Source: Shewanella gelidimarina
Lineage (GTDB): Bacteria > Pseudomonadota > Gammaproteobacteria > Enterobacterales > Shewanellaceae
Direction of reading: 5' to 3'
Assembly (NCBI RefSeq): GCF_023283945.1
Contig: NZ_JAKIKW010000030.1
Span: forward strand, 1 to 52,422
DNA length: 52,422 bases
Made by a program: the position numbers and the translations under genes. The notes beneath the pieces were generated by a model. That model saw only the letters and a list, made by a program, of their open reading frames with translations. It searched no databases and was not told where the DNA came from. Within the stretch, counting starts at the first letter, position 1. Each line of letters begins with the position of its first letter. Shown here in pieces: positions 27,821 to 37,602 of this stretch.

Positions 27821-27956
27821 ACAAAATACAATTGATACAAAATGATGCAAAAATCTCACGTGAATATTTATTCACTTAATTGTGTGCAACTCAAACGCTG
27901 CAAAATAAACTCATTTCTGGTATCTTACTGACATTATCGTCTTTTTTATTGTAGGC

Positions 27957-30473
27957 TTGCGATTGTCCAAGGCAACTAGTGTAAAAACCCTTTCCGGCGT
28001 ACAACGACTATTAGAAGGTAGTCTGATTATCTGTTGCATGATTGCAACTTATATCCTTATTGCGCTAAGCAGTTTTAATGCATCCGATCCCGGCTGGAGC
28101 CAATCCCATTTTGATGGCGATATTCAAAACCTCACCGGCGCAGTGGGTGCTTGGTTAGCCGACGTATTACTTTATATTTTCGGTTATACCGCCTATATCA
28201 TCCCGGTCATTATCGCTTTAACGGGTTGGTCGCTGTTTAAACGCACCCATAGATTGCTAGAAATTGACTACTTTTCTGTAGGTTTAAGATTAATAGGCTT
28301 CCTTCTTATTGTGTTTAGTCTTGCAGCATTAGGCAGTATGAACGCGAATGGACTTTACGAATTTTCAGCCGGTGGTGTCACGGGGGATGTAATAGGCCAA
28401 GCAATGCTGCCCTACTTTAATCAGTTAGGGACAACACTACTGCTATTATGTTTTGTGGGTGCTGGTTTTACGCTTCTTACTGGTATTAGTTGGCTGACCA
28501 TTATTGATTTGACTGGCTTCGCGACGTTATGGTGCTTTAAGTCATTACGACAATTACCCGCAAAACTTGTCCCGAATAAAGAAGAAACGGAAGATACTCG
28601 AGGCTTCTTATCCGTGGTTGAGCGTTTTCGTGAAAAACGCAGTAAAGAACGGGATGAACAAGAAACGTGTGAAGCTAATCTCGATGAGCAACATGATTCA
28701 ATTAACCCAGCTACAGCAAAGAGTGCTAACACTCGGTTAGAACCTAAAATAGAACCTCTATTAGCACAACCATCGCAAGCCAAAGAACCAACGATTCAAG
28801 CGCCTTGGATTGCAGACGTTCAACCTGAAGTTGAGACGATTGATTTTGACGCAAAAAAATCAACCGGCGCGGTTAACGCAAGTAAACGCATAAATGATGA
28901 TAAAGCCAAGATCGTCGATGGCATCGTTATTTTACCAGGGCAACAGGAAGGTCCTGTGAGCAAAGCCGCAATGGAGCCGCTACCAAGTATTTCATTACTC
29001 GATGTACCCAATCGAAAAAGTAACCCCATAAGCCAAGAAGAGTTAGACCAAGTCGGTAGATTAGTTGAAGTTAAACTTGCTGATTTCAATATTACAGCAA
29101 AAGTCGTTGGCGTATATCCAGGCCCTGTTATTACTCGTTTTGAGCTCGAACTAGCGCCTGGCGTTAAAGCATCAAAGATCACTAGTTTATCAAAAGATTT
29201 AGCGCGTTCGCTGCTGGCAGAGAGTGTCCGAGTGGTTGAAGTTATACCAGGTAAAGCATTTGTAGGTCTCGAGTTACCTAACAAGTTTAGAGAAACGGTC
29301 TTTATGCGCGACGTATTAGATTGCGATGAATTTAGAGATAGTCCGTCTCATTTAAGTATGGTGCTAGGGGCTGATATCGGCGGTAAGCCCGTCATTGTTG
29401 ACCTAGGCAAAATGCCGCACCTGTTAGTGGCAGGTACCACCGGTTCGGGTAAGTCAGTCGGTGTGAACGTGATGATCACTAGTTTACTGTATAAATCGGG
29501 GCCAGATGATGTTCGCTTCATTATGATCGACCCGAAGATGTTAGAACTTTCAGTTTATGAAGGGATCCCACATCTGCTGTGTGAGGTTGTTACTGATATG
29601 AAAGAAGCGGCTAACTCGCTTCGCTGGTGTGTCGGTGAAATGGAGCGTCGCTATAAGCTCATGTCAGCTCTTGGGGTACGTAACCTTAAAGGTTATAACC
29701 TTAAAATTAAAAATGCTAAAGAGGCTGGCGAACCGATTGTCGATCCTCTGTGGAAATCATCTGACAGCATGGAGCCTGAAGCGCCAGAGCTCGATAAGCT
29801 CCCTTCAATCGTTGTCGTCGTTGATGAGTTTGCCGACATGATGATGATTGTGGGTAAAAAGGTTGAAGAGCTTATTGCCCGTATCGCGCAAAAAGCACGT
29901 GCGGCAGGCATACATTTAATATTAGCGACGCAGCGACCATCGGTTGATGTTATTACGGGTTTGATTAAAGCAAACATTCCAACTCGTATGGCTTTCCAAG
30001 TGTCTTCACGAATAGATTCAAGAACGATTTTGGATCAACAAGGCGCGGAAACCTTATTAGGTATGGGTGACATGCTTTATCTGCCACCGGGCACGAGTGT
30101 TCCTAGTCGCGTCCATGGCGCCTTTATTGACGATCATGAAGTACACAAGGTCGTTGCAGATTGGCATGCTCGCGGAAAACCACAATACATTACCGATATT
30201 TTACAAGGCTCAACAGAAGGAGAGCAGGTGTTGCTTCCTGGTGAGGCCAGTGAATCTAACGAAGATACTGATGTGTTATACGATGAAGCGGTAGCATTTG
30301 TTACCCAAACGCGTCGCGGATCTATCTCTAGTGTGCAACGAAAATTCAAAATTGGTTATAACCGTGCGGCGCGGATTATTGAACAAATGGAACTTCAGGG
30401 GGTAGTTAGTGCCCAAGGCCACAATGGTAACCGTGAAGTATTAGCACCGCCTCCTCCTAAAGACTTTGATTAA
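27957..30473 (+). CDS. ftsK: DNA translocase FtsK
   Basis: 838 aa, coordinating septation with dimer resolution and terminus segregation. There are about four or five N-terminal membrane segments (about 18-200), a short linker (about 205-360, far shorter than in E. coli), the RecA-like motor with Walker A AGTTGSGKSVGVN near 490 and VVVDEFADMM, and a C-terminal gamma domain (DEAVAFVTQTRRGSISSVQR) that reads KOPS. The start is TTG, at 27957 or two codons later; no ATG or GTG is placed before the conserved N-terminus. Confidence 0.95.
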   Translation: MRLSKATSVKTLSGVQRLLEGSLIICCMIATYILIALSSFNASDPGWSQSHFDGDIQNLTGAVGAWLADVLLYIFGYTAYIIPVIIALTGWSLFKRTHRLLEIDYFSVGLRLIGFLLIVFSLAALGSMNANGLYEFSAGGVTGDVIGQAMLPYFNQLGTTLLLLCFVGAGFTLLTGISWLTIIDLTGFATLWCFKSLRQLPAKLVPNKEETEDTRGFLSVVERFREKRSKERDEQETCEANLDEQHDSINPATAKSANTRLEPKIEPLLAQPSQAKEPTIQAPWIADVQPEVETIDFDAKKSTGAVNASKRINDDKAKIVDGIVILPGQQEGPVSKAAMEPLPSISLLDVPNRKSNPISQEELDQVGRLVEVKLADFNITAKVVGVYPGPVITRFELELAPGVKASKITSLSKDLARSLLAESVRVVEVIPGKAFVGLELPNKFRETVFMRDVLDCDEFRDSPSHLSMVLGADIGGKPVIVDLGKMPHLLVAGTTGSGKSVGVNVMITSLLYKSGPDDVRFIMIDPKMLELSVYEGIPHLLCEVVTDMKEAANSLRWCVGEMERRYKLMSALGVRNLKGYNLKIKNAKEAGEPIVDPLWKSSDSMEPEAPELDKLPSIVVVVDEFADMMMIVGKKVEELIARIAQKARAAGIHLILATQRPSVDVITGLIKANIPTRMAFQVSSRIDSRTILDQQGAETLLGMGDMLYLPPGTSVPSRVHGAFIDDHEVHKVVADWHARGKPQYITDILQGSTEGEQVLLPGEASESNEDTDVLYDEAVAFVTQTRRGSISSVQRKFKIGYNRAARIIEQMELQGVVSAQGHNGNREVLAPPPPKDFD

Positions 30474-30564
30474 TTTCAATGAGTTTAGGGCGCAATTTGT
30501 GGTTATGAATAATGAAGACACTCAATATCAGTGTTGTGCCTAGGGCGCAACCGGGAGAACCAAC

Positions 30565-31191
30565 ATGAATAGACTTATCGCTATAGCGATGGCAGGGTTA
30601 CCTTTATTAGCGCATTTTTCAGTTCAGGCTGATGCTTCTGAGGAGCTCAAAGTAAAGCTTGCCGAAATAAATAACCTTAAAGCCAATTTTAGTCAGACCG
30701 TTACCGATATCAATGACAAAGTGATTCAGACGGGTGAAGGTATTTTTGCACTGGCGCAGCCAAATCAGTTTTACTGGCACTTAACCGCGCCGGATGAATC
30801 ATTGATTGTCGCCGACGGTACTGATGTATGGATCTACAATCCTTTTGCAGAAGAGGTGTCGGTTATGGATGTTAACCAAGCAATAAGTGCATCTCCTATC
30901 GCCTTACTTGTCCATTCTGATCCGCAAACATGGTCGCAATATCAGGTTAAAAATGATGGCCAATGTTTTGAAATAAGCCCTATAGATAAAGAGGCTGGCG
31001 TGTCAGAAGTTGAGGTCTGCTTTAACGAACTAACATTGACTAAAATGGTGCTTAAAGATCAGCAAGGAAATACCAGTAACTTTACTCTTACAGATCAAAC
31101 CCATGTAACCGAGAGTGAAGGTAATTTATTTGAATTTATCGTGCCTGAAAATGTTGATATTGATGATCAACGTTTGAAGTCTAGCAATTAA
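30565..31191 (+). CDS. lolA: Outer-membrane lipoprotein carrier LolA
   Basis: 208-aa periplasmic chaperone that carries lipoproteins from LolCDE to LolB. The signal peptide (about 1-24) ends near VQADA. The mature part has LKANFSQTVTDINDKVIQTGEG, FYWHLTAPDESLIVADG and WIYNPFAEEV. GGGAGAACC precedes the ATG. It lies between ftsK and rarA, as in many gammaproteobacteria. Confidence 0.95.
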   Translation: MNRLIAIAMAGLPLLAHFSVQADASEELKVKLAEINNLKANFSQTVTDINDKVIQTGEGIFALAQPNQFYWHLTAPDESLIVADGTDVWIYNPFAEEVSVMDVNQAISASPIALLVHSDPQTWSQYQVKNDGQCFEISPIDKEAGVSEVEVCFNELTLTKMVLKDQQGNTSNFTLTDQTHVTESEGNLFEFIVPENVDIDDQRLKSSN

Positions 31192-31200
31192 GAGTGTTCC

Positions 31201-32532
31201 GTGAGTAGTTTAAGTTTAGATTTCGCACCCGATTTTAGGCCTCTAGCGGCTAGAATGCGCCCGGAAACATTAGCGCAATACGTTGGACAACAACATTTAT
31301 TGGGCGAAGGGCAACCGTTAAGGCAAGCACTTGAAGCTGGAAGAGCCCACTCCATGATGTTTTGGGGGCCACCAGGAACAGGTAAAACCACACTGGCAGA
31401 GCTTGTTGCCAGTCATGTTAATGCCCATGTTGAACGTATTTCTGCCGTCACCTCGGGTGTTAAAGAGATTAGAAGTGCAATTGAACATGCAAAAAATGTT
31501 GCTCAATCTCGTGGGCAACGTACTTTACTTTTTGTTGATGAAGTTCATCGTTTTAATAAAAGCCAACAAGATGCCTTTTTACCGTTTATAGAAGATGGAA
31601 CGGTGATTTTTGTGGGTGCAACGACTGAAAATCCTTCTTTTGAGATAAACAACGCACTCTTATCGCGTGCACGAGTGTATCTGATTAAGCCGCTTACTAC
31701 CGAGGAGATCTGTCAGATCACCCAGCAAGCTTTAGCTGATGAAGAGCGTGGACTCGGTAAGCGTAAGTTGATTTTACCGCCTGATGTGGCGCTAAAGTTA
31801 GCCCAAGTATGCGACGGTGATGCACGTAAAGCGTTAAACCTTATCGAATTGATTAGCGATATGCTTAAAGACGGTGAGGTTTTCACCGAAGCGATGATCA
31901 TTCAGGTGGCAGGCCAGCAACTCGCGGGGTTTGATAAGAATGGCGACCAATACTACGACCTAATTTCAGCGGTACATAAATCCATTCGTGGCTCAAACCC
32001 TGACGCTGCGCTTTATTGGTATTGCCGAATGCTCGAAGGTGGCTGCGATCCTCTCTATATTGGCAGACGGCTACTTGCCATCGCGTCAGAAGATATCGGC
32101 AATGCTGATCCTAATGCGATGTCTGTTGCGGTCAATGCTTGGGAGTGTTTTCATCGAGTAGGCCCCTCTGAAGGGGAAAGAGCGATAGCACAAGCTGTTT
32201 TGTACCTAGCAAGTGCGCCCAAAAGTAACGCTGTCTACACCGCTTTTAAAGCCGCAAGACAACTTGCAAGAGAAACGGGTAATGAAAGTGTACCGGAGCA
32301 TTTAAGAAATGCACCGACTAAACTGATGCAAGACATCGGTTATGGTGAAGGGTATCGATACGCCCATGATGAACCCAATGCTTATGCTGAAGGGGAGGTT
32401 TATCTGCCTAAATCGATTGCCGATAGCCGTTTTTATTATCCAACAGAGCGCGGATTTGAGAAACGTATAAAAGAAAAGCTTGAGCACTTAGCGATTCTTA
32501 ATCAACAAAGTAAGGTAAAAAGATATGAGTAA
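31201..32532 (+). CDS. rarA: Replication-associated recombination protein RarA
   Basis: 443-aa AAA+ ATPase of the RarA/MgsA/WRNIP1 group, acting at stalled forks. Walker A is GPPGTGKT (56-63), Walker B is LLFVDEVHRFN, sensor 1 is GATTENPSF, and the C-terminal tetramerisation part contains GCDPLYIGRRLLAIASEDIG. It starts at GTG 31201, 9 bp after lolA, and its end overlaps the crcB start by 8 bp, so lolA-rarA-crcB is probably one transcript. Confidence 0.95.
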   Translation: MSSLSLDFAPDFRPLAARMRPETLAQYVGQQHLLGEGQPLRQALEAGRAHSMMFWGPPGTGKTTLAELVASHVNAHVERISAVTSGVKEIRSAIEHAKNVAQSRGQRTLLFVDEVHRFNKSQQDAFLPFIEDGTVIFVGATTENPSFEINNALLSRARVYLIKPLTTEEICQITQQALADEERGLGKRKLILPPDVALKLAQVCDGDARKALNLIELISDMLKDGEVFTEAMIIQVAGQQLAGFDKNGDQYYDLISAVHKSIRGSNPDAALYWYCRMLEGGCDPLYIGRRLLAIASEDIGNADPNAMSVAVNAWECFHRVGPSEGERAIAQAVLYLASAPKSNAVYTAFKAARQLARETGNESVPEHLRNAPTKLMQDIGYGEGYRYAHDEPNAYAEGEVYLPKSIADSRFYYPTERGFEKRIKEKLEHLAILNQQSKVKRYE

Positions 32533-32899
32533 TATACTTTTTGTTGCGTTAGGTGGGTCTGTTGGTGCAGTTTTACGTTATCTTATCTCAATTTTAATGC
32601 TTCAGGTGTTTGGTAGTGGATTTCCTTTTGGTACACTTGTAGTCAATATACTGGGATCATTTTTAATGGGTGTTGTATACGCCTTTGGTCAAGTCAGTGA
32701 AGTGAGCCCAGAAATTAAAGCATTTATTGGTGTGGGAATGTTAGGCGCCCTCACTACGTTTTCTACTTTTTCCAATGAGTCTTTATTGCTGATGCAAGAA
32801 GGCTATTTGGTTAAAGCGATTTTGAATGTTGTTGTCAATGTAGGCGTGTGTATATTCGTCGTTTTTCTAGGACAGCAATTGGTGTTTTCTCGTTATTAA
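32525..32899 (+). CDS. crcB: Fluoride exporter CrcB (Fluc)
   Basis: 124 aa with four membrane helices. GGSVGAVLRYLIS, GTLVVNILGSFLMG and GALTTFSTFSNE are the Fluc signatures that line the fluoride pore (conserved Asn and Phe/Thr-Ser). Its start codon is inside rarA, and serS begins 18 bp later. There is no room for an upstream fluoride riboswitch, so expression is likely constitutive with rarA. Confidence 0.94.
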   Translation: MSNILFVALGGSVGAVLRYLISILMLQVFGSGFPFGTLVVNILGSFLMGVVYAFGQVSEVSPEIKAFIGVGMLGALTTFSTFSNESLLLMQEGYLVKAILNVVVNVGVCIFVVFLGQQLVFSRY

Positions 32900-32917
32900 C
32901 TATTAAGACAATAAGAC

Positions 32918-34204
32918 ATGTTAGATCCAAAATTTTTACGAAATGAATTAGAAGTAACCGCTGAGCGTTTAGCGACTCGTGGTTTCATTTTAGATGTCGA
33001 CCGTTTAGGTAAATTAGAAGAAAAGCGTAAGTCGCTACAGGTCGCTACCGAAGAGTTACAAGCTTCTCGCAATGCGATCTCAAAATCGATTGGCCAAGCA
33101 AAAGCAAAGGGTGAAGATGTTGCCCCTATAATGGCTAAAGTAGGCACTCTTGGTGCAGAACTTGACGCTAAGAAATTAGAATTATCTGCATTGCTTGAAG
33201 AGCTCAATGCTATTGCGATGAGTGTGCCTAACTTACCGGACGAATCAGCACCGATTGGCAGCGATGAGTCTGGCAATGTTGAAGTACGTCGCTGGGGCAC
33301 GCCAAGAGAATTTAGCTTCGACGTCAAAGATCATGTTGAACTCGGTGAAACGCTTGGCGGGCTTGATTTTAAGAGTGCGGTTAAAATTACCGGTACACGC
33401 TTTATTATTATGAAAGGCCAAATTGCACGCATGCATCGTGCGTTAGCACAATTTATGCTTGACCTTCATACTACTGAACACGGCTATACAGAGGCTTACG
33501 TTCCGCTGCTCGTCAATGAAGATAGCTTGTTGGGCACTGGACAGTTACCTAAGTTTGGTGAAGACCTGTTTCATACCAAACCAGCAACCGAAGAGGGGCA
33601 GGGCCTAAGCCTTATCCCCACCGCTGAAGTGCCACTGACCAACATGGCTCGCGATACTATTATCGATGAAGATGAGTTGCCGGTAATGTTGACGGCTCAT
33701 ACACCTTGTTTCAGAAGTGAAGCGGGTTCATATGGTCGTGATACTCGCGGATTAATCCGTCAGCATCAGTTTGATAAGGTAGAGCTAGTACAGCTAGTAA
33801 AGCCAGAAACTTCAATGCAAGCGCTTGAAGAGCTGACTATTCATGCAGAAACAGTCCTACAGAAACTTGAACTTCCGTATCGCACTATGGTGCTATGTAC
33901 CGGAGATATGGGCTTTGGCTCAAGCAAGACGTTTGATATCGAAGTCTGGTTACCGGCTCAAAACACATTTAGAGAGATCTCATCTTGCAGTAACATGCAG
34001 GATTTCCAGTCTCGTCGTATGCAAGCCCGTTTTAAAGCTAAAACAGCTAAAAAACCAAGCCTATTACATACGCTTAATGGATCTGGCCTTGCTGTAGGTC
34101 GTACCTTAGTGGCTGTTCTTGAAAACTACCAGAATGAAGACGGTTCAATTACGATACCTGAAGTGTTACGTGGTTACATGGGTGGTTTAGAAAAAATCGG
34201 TTAA
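32918..34204 (+). CDS. serS: Serine-tRNA ligase
   Basis: 428-aa class II synthetase. The N-terminal coiled-coil arm (about 28-105) contacts the long variable arm of tRNA-Ser. Motif 2 is TPCFRSEAGSYGRDTRGLIRQHQF and motif 3 is NGSGLAVGRTLVAVLENYQ. A T-SE serine-binding segment (LIPTAEVPLTN) is present. It is last in the lolA-rarA-crcB-serS run, with a terminator after it. Confidence 0.97.
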   Translation: MLDPKFLRNELEVTAERLATRGFILDVDRLGKLEEKRKSLQVATEELQASRNAISKSIGQAKAKGEDVAPIMAKVGTLGAELDAKKLELSALLEELNAIAMSVPNLPDESAPIGSDESGNVEVRRWGTPREFSFDVKDHVELGETLGGLDFKSAVKITGTRFIIMKGQIARMHRALAQFMLDLHTTEHGYTEAYVPLLVNEDSLLGTGQLPKFGEDLFHTKPATEEGQGLSLIPTAEVPLTNMARDTIIDEDELPVMLTAHTPCFRSEAGSYGRDTRGLIRQHQFDKVELVQLVKPETSMQALEELTIHAETVLQKLELPYRTMVLCTGDMGFGSSKTFDIEVWLPAQNTFREISSCSNMQDFQSRRMQARFKAKTAKKPSLLHTLNGSGLAVGRTLVAVLENYQNEDGSITIPEVLRGYMGGLEKIG

Positions 34205-34216
34205 ACCAAACTCATT

Positions 34217-34247
34217 AAAAAGGCCTCTACTGTGTAGGGGCTTTTTT
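34217..34247 (+). terminator. Terminator of serS
   Basis: GCCTCTAC/GTAGGGGC stem (one wobble), loop TGT, six T. Confidence 0.88.
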
Positions 34248-34462
34248 ATGTGTGTGTTGTTAGTCGCTAATCAATCATTTCGATGATCTCAATTAATTGA
34301 CTCATTAAATGCAGTTTATTGATCAAACTGTGACTATAAATGATAAATATTAGTAATATGGGTAATTTTATTTTTTAGTCGTTAAAACTCACTTTCTACA
34401 AAGTGACATCAATGGTATAACTACAGCCGAACCCCTACACACCTCTATTTAGGAAAGCAGTC

Positions 34463-35656
34463 ATGATATTTTCCCAGGTTGAACTTGCCCCGGCCGATCC
34501 AATCCTAGGCCTTACCGATGCATTCAAAGCCGATCCCCGCGAGGATAAAGTCAATTTAGGCGTTGGGATCTATAAAGATGAATCTGGAAAAACTCCCATT
34601 CTTAAAGCCGTTAAATTAGCAGAAGAAAAGTTACTGGCAACAGAGAAGACTAAAAGCTATCTAGGTATGGAAGGCGTACAGGCCTATAACGGTGCAGTAC
34701 AAACGCTATTGTTTGGCAATGATCATACTGTGGTTAATAACGGTCGAGCGTTAACCGCACAAGCTCCAGGCGGGACTGGCTCACTTCGAGTCGCAGCGGA
34801 ATTTTTAGTTCGACATACGAAAGCTGATACCATTTGGGTGAGTAATCCTACCTGGGCAAACCATCAAAATATTTTTCAATCTGCAGGCTTGAAGACGCAA
34901 TCTTACGGCTATTATAAAGCCGAGACGCACAGTCTAGATTTTGATGCCATGTTAACTGATTTGAATGGCGCAAAAGAGGGCGATCTTGTTTTACTCCATG
35001 GTTGTTGTCATAACCCGACAGGAATCGATTTAAATGCCGCCCAGTGGCTCGCGGTAGCACAGCTATGCGTGAGTAAGTCATTAGTACCGTTGTTTGATTT
35101 CGCTTATCAAGGTTTTGGCACTGGCGTTGAAGAGGATGCTGCAGGGCTGCGTATTGTCGCTGACACAGTACCCGAGCTTATTATTGCCAACTCTTTCTCG
35201 AAGAACTTTGGTCTGTATAACGAACGTATTGGCGCTGTAACGGTCGTTGCCGCAAACGATACCGAAGTGGTAAATGCTTTTAGCCAAATAAAGAGCACCA
35301 TTCGTGCCTCATACTCAAATCCTCCGGCACATGGCGCGTTGATCGTCAGTACTATTTTGGAAGATGAGTCGTTAAAGCAACTTTGGCATGACGAACTACA
35401 AGGTATGCGAGAGCGTATCGCCGAAATGCGGACTTTATTTGTTGCATCATTGAAAGAAAGTGGTGTGACTCAAGACTTTGAATTTATCTCTAGCCAAAAT
35501 GGCATGTTTAGTTTTTCAGGGTTGAATAAAGCGCAGGTAAAGCGTCTGAAAGATGAGTTTGGCGTTTATATTGTAGGCTCTGGACGTATCAGCGTTGCTG
35601 GTATGACCAAAACAAACATGCCGATTATATGTAAGGCGATTGCCGCCGTTCTATAA
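34463..35656 (+). CDS. Aspartate/aromatic aminotransferase (AspC/TyrB family)
   Basis: 397 aa, class I fold type I. It has VNLGVGIYKDESGKTP, YLGMEGVQAYN, HNPTGID and the PLP lysine K247 in IIANSFSKNFGLYNERIG, then GRISVAGMT with the carboxylate-binding Arg. Sequence alone does not separate aspC from tyrB function. The 257-bp upstream region holds a TCACTTT/AAAGTGA inverted repeat at 34391-34408 but no recognisable TyrR box. Confidence 0.9.
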   Translation: MIFSQVELAPADPILGLTDAFKADPREDKVNLGVGIYKDESGKTPILKAVKLAEEKLLATEKTKSYLGMEGVQAYNGAVQTLLFGNDHTVVNNGRALTAQAPGGTGSLRVAAEFLVRHTKADTIWVSNPTWANHQNIFQSAGLKTQSYGYYKAETHSLDFDAMLTDLNGAKEGDLVLLHGCCHNPTGIDLNAAQWLAVAQLCVSKSLVPLFDFAYQGFGTGVEEDAAGLRIVADTVPELIIANSFSKNFGLYNERIGAVTVVAANDTEVVNAFSQIKSTIRASYSNPPAHGALIVSTILEDESLKQLWHDELQGMRERIAEMRTLFVASLKESGVTQDFEFISSQNGMFSFSGLNKAQVKRLKDEFGVYIVGSGRISVAGMTKTNMPIICKAIAAVL

Positions 35657-35671
35657 ACGGCTATTAAATTT

Positions 35672-35699
35672 AAAAAGGACCTTCTTAGGTCCTTTTTTT
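35672..35699. terminator. Bidirectional terminator
   Basis: AAAAAGGACCT/AGGTCCTTTTT with TCTT loop serves the convergent aminotransferase and yvcK genes. Confidence 0.9.
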
Positions 35700-35710
35700 G
35701 TAGCTAATGT

Positions 35711-36616
35711 TTAAACAACATTGAGTTTATCTGGCAACATTTCTGCGAGCGCATTTGCCAACGCACGCTTATCATGTAGCCCAATATGATGTGAACTTCT
35801 TAAGGGATAGTAGCTGGTGTTGCCTTCTTGATACGGGGTTTCAGCATGGCTAAGTACCTTATCAATGATTTTAAGGCCAAGCACTTGATGACACCAATCT
35901 AGCTTCTGCATGAGTCCACAATTTGCTATCGGTGACGGCTCATCGGTTAGATTATCAATTAAAATCACTTCGGCCGAAGACTCGGCTAGCGCTTTTGCTA
36001 TTTTAGGCAATAGCAGCGGAGGCATAATACTGGTTAAGAAACTGCCTGGACCGAGTATGATCAAATCCGCATCACGTATTGCATCGCAGGCTTCACACGT
36101 TGCTTGTACTAACGGGTCAAGTGACAATGCTATGGGAGTATCAGTCATTTTATCGACGTTTATTTCACCAAAAACACTTCTACCGCTAGCTTCGATGGCG
36201 ACAAGGTGTGTTGGTTCTTCAGACATCGGGATTAGGCGAGTTGTGATATTTAAAAATTGACGCACTAAATTAATCGCTTCCAACGGCCTAACGCATAGCT
36301 CATCCAATGCGGTGAGCATTAAATTACCTAAATTGTGGCCATTGAGTTCACTTTCACCCTTAAAGCGGTACTCAAACATGAGTGAACCGATTGAAGGTTT
36401 TTTAGATAGCTGTGTAAGGCAATTACGGAGGTCACCCCAAGCGATACAGTCTTTTTCGGCTCTTAGGCGACCAGTAGAACCACCATTATCAGTTGTTGCT
36501 ACGATCCCTGTCAGTTTAGGGCCAAGAAATGACAATGCTGAGAGTACGCGTCCTAAGCCATGTCCGCCACCAATGGCGACGACTTGCTGATATTGATTAA
36601 GTGCATTGTTTTCCAT
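35711..36616 (-). CDS. yvcK: YvcK/CofD-like UDP-GlcNAc-binding protein
   Basis: 301 aa. It has the N-terminal nucleotide-binding loop VVAIGGGHGLGRVLSALS, then ATTDNGGSTGRLR and GDLRNCLTQLS, and later LIILGPGSFLTSIMPPLL. This is the YvcK branch of the CofD-like family, linked in Bacillus to growth on gluconeogenic substrates and cell shape, with UDP-sugar binding. The role in gammaproteobacteria is less well known. GGAGG-like GGAGACC lies upstream of the ATG. Confidence 0.9.
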   Translation of the reverse strand: MENNALNQYQQVVAIGGGHGLGRVLSALSFLGPKLTGIVATTDNGGSTGRLRAEKDCIAWGDLRNCLTQLSKKPSIGSLMFEYRFKGESELNGHNLGNLMLTALDELCVRPLEAINLVRQFLNITTRLIPMSEEPTHLVAIEASGRSVFGEINVDKMTDTPIALSLDPLVQATCEACDAIRDADLIILGPGSFLTSIMPPLLLPKIAKALAESSAEVILIDNLTDEPSPIANCGLMQKLDWCHQVLGLKIIDKVLSHAETPYQEGNTSYYPLRSSHHIGLHDKRALANALAEMLPDKLNVV

Positions 36617-36774
36617 GGGGGGTCTCCTTCCTGAATACCCAGATGTTTTATTAGTCGCAATGAGTATAACGATTTAATCAGAATCTTTCGCGATGTAATC
36701 TTGATCTAGCTGGCATATAATACAAAAATCACAGGTTAAGCAAAGACATATTTTGTATATTATAAGGATGTGCA

Positions 36775-37602
36775 GTGAAGACAGGTAAAGTTGGTTTGTT
36801 TACCATCGCTTTTGGTGTCGTTATTGGTGGTTTTTTACTTATTAGACTGACACTAATCCCTTCGCTTACTCATGAAGGGCAACCGTTAGGTAAGGCCATA
36901 AGAAATAATGAACTGGTTAGCAAAGTCCCTAGGTTTAGCGATATAAAAGATGTAAAAGCAAAGAAACGTGCATTTTTTGATTTTCTGCGCCCATCTGTAA
37001 AGCATCAGAATGCCATTATTGAAGATGAGCGTCAGTTTTTGATTGGTATTAATACCCAGCTTGAAAATGACAAACAACTCACTGATGCCGATGAATTCCG
37101 TTTGCAACAGATTGCAGAAAAATACCAGTATACTTCGAGACGAATTAATACTAACACCATCAATAAACTACTCGTCAGAGTCGATGTTGTCCCTGTACAG
37201 ATGGTGTTAATACAAGCCGCCAATGAGACGGGTTGGGGCAGTTCTCGTTTCGCGAGAGAAGGGCTTAACTTTTTCGGCCAATGGTGCTTTAGAAAGGGCT
37301 GTGGGTTAGTACCACAATCTCGCACTAATGGCCTATCACATGAAGTCGCTGTTTTTAAAACAGTCGAGGACTCTATAGCCTCCTATATGCGAAATCTTAA
37401 CTCCAATGCTGCTTATGCCTTGTTTAGGTCAATTAGAGCAGATATGAGAGCTGAGAACCAAGTGCCCAGTGCCGATAAACTTGTTTATGGCCTAGTGAAT
37501 TATTCAGAAAGACAAGAAGCTTATATCGATGAGTTACTTGAAATGTTACGTCAAAATCAACCCTATTTAGTGGAACAAAATGAAAAAATCCCTGCTGTTT
37601 AG
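36775..37602 (+). CDS. Bax-like glucosaminidase-domain protein
   Basis: 275 aa. An N-terminal membrane anchor (about 7-27) precedes a C-terminal GH73-like domain with IQAANETGWGSSRFAREGLNFFGQWCF (Glu near residue 150) and YMRNLNSNAAYALFR. This matches E. coli Bax, a putative peptidoglycan N-acetylglucosaminidase. It starts at GTG 36775 with TAAGGA 7 nt upstream. The stop overlaps the next gene by 23 bp, implying coupled translation. Confidence 0.88.
   Translation: MKTGKVGLFTIAFGVVIGGFLLIRLTLIPSLTHEGQPLGKAIRNNELVSKVPRFSDIKDVKAKKRAFFDFLRPSVKHQNAIIEDERQFLIGINTQLENDKQLTDADEFRLQQIAEKYQYTSRRINTNTINKLLVRVDVVPVQMVLIQAANETGWGSSRFAREGLNFFGQWCFRKGCGLVPQSRTNGLSHEVAVFKTVEDSIASYMRNLNSNAAYALFRSIRADMRAENQVPSADKLVYGLVNYSERQEAYIDELLEMLRQNQPYLVEQNEKIPAV

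Noticed and set aside
28820..29284. 154-aa minus-strand ORF inside ftsK, and similar long ORFs at 32896-33327 and 16813-17172
   Set aside because: Shadows of strongly supported genes on the other strand; low-complexity Ser-rich translations with no family features.
32400..32524. Fluoride riboswitch before crcB
   Set aside because: crcB starts inside the rarA coding sequence; there is no leader for a riboswitch.
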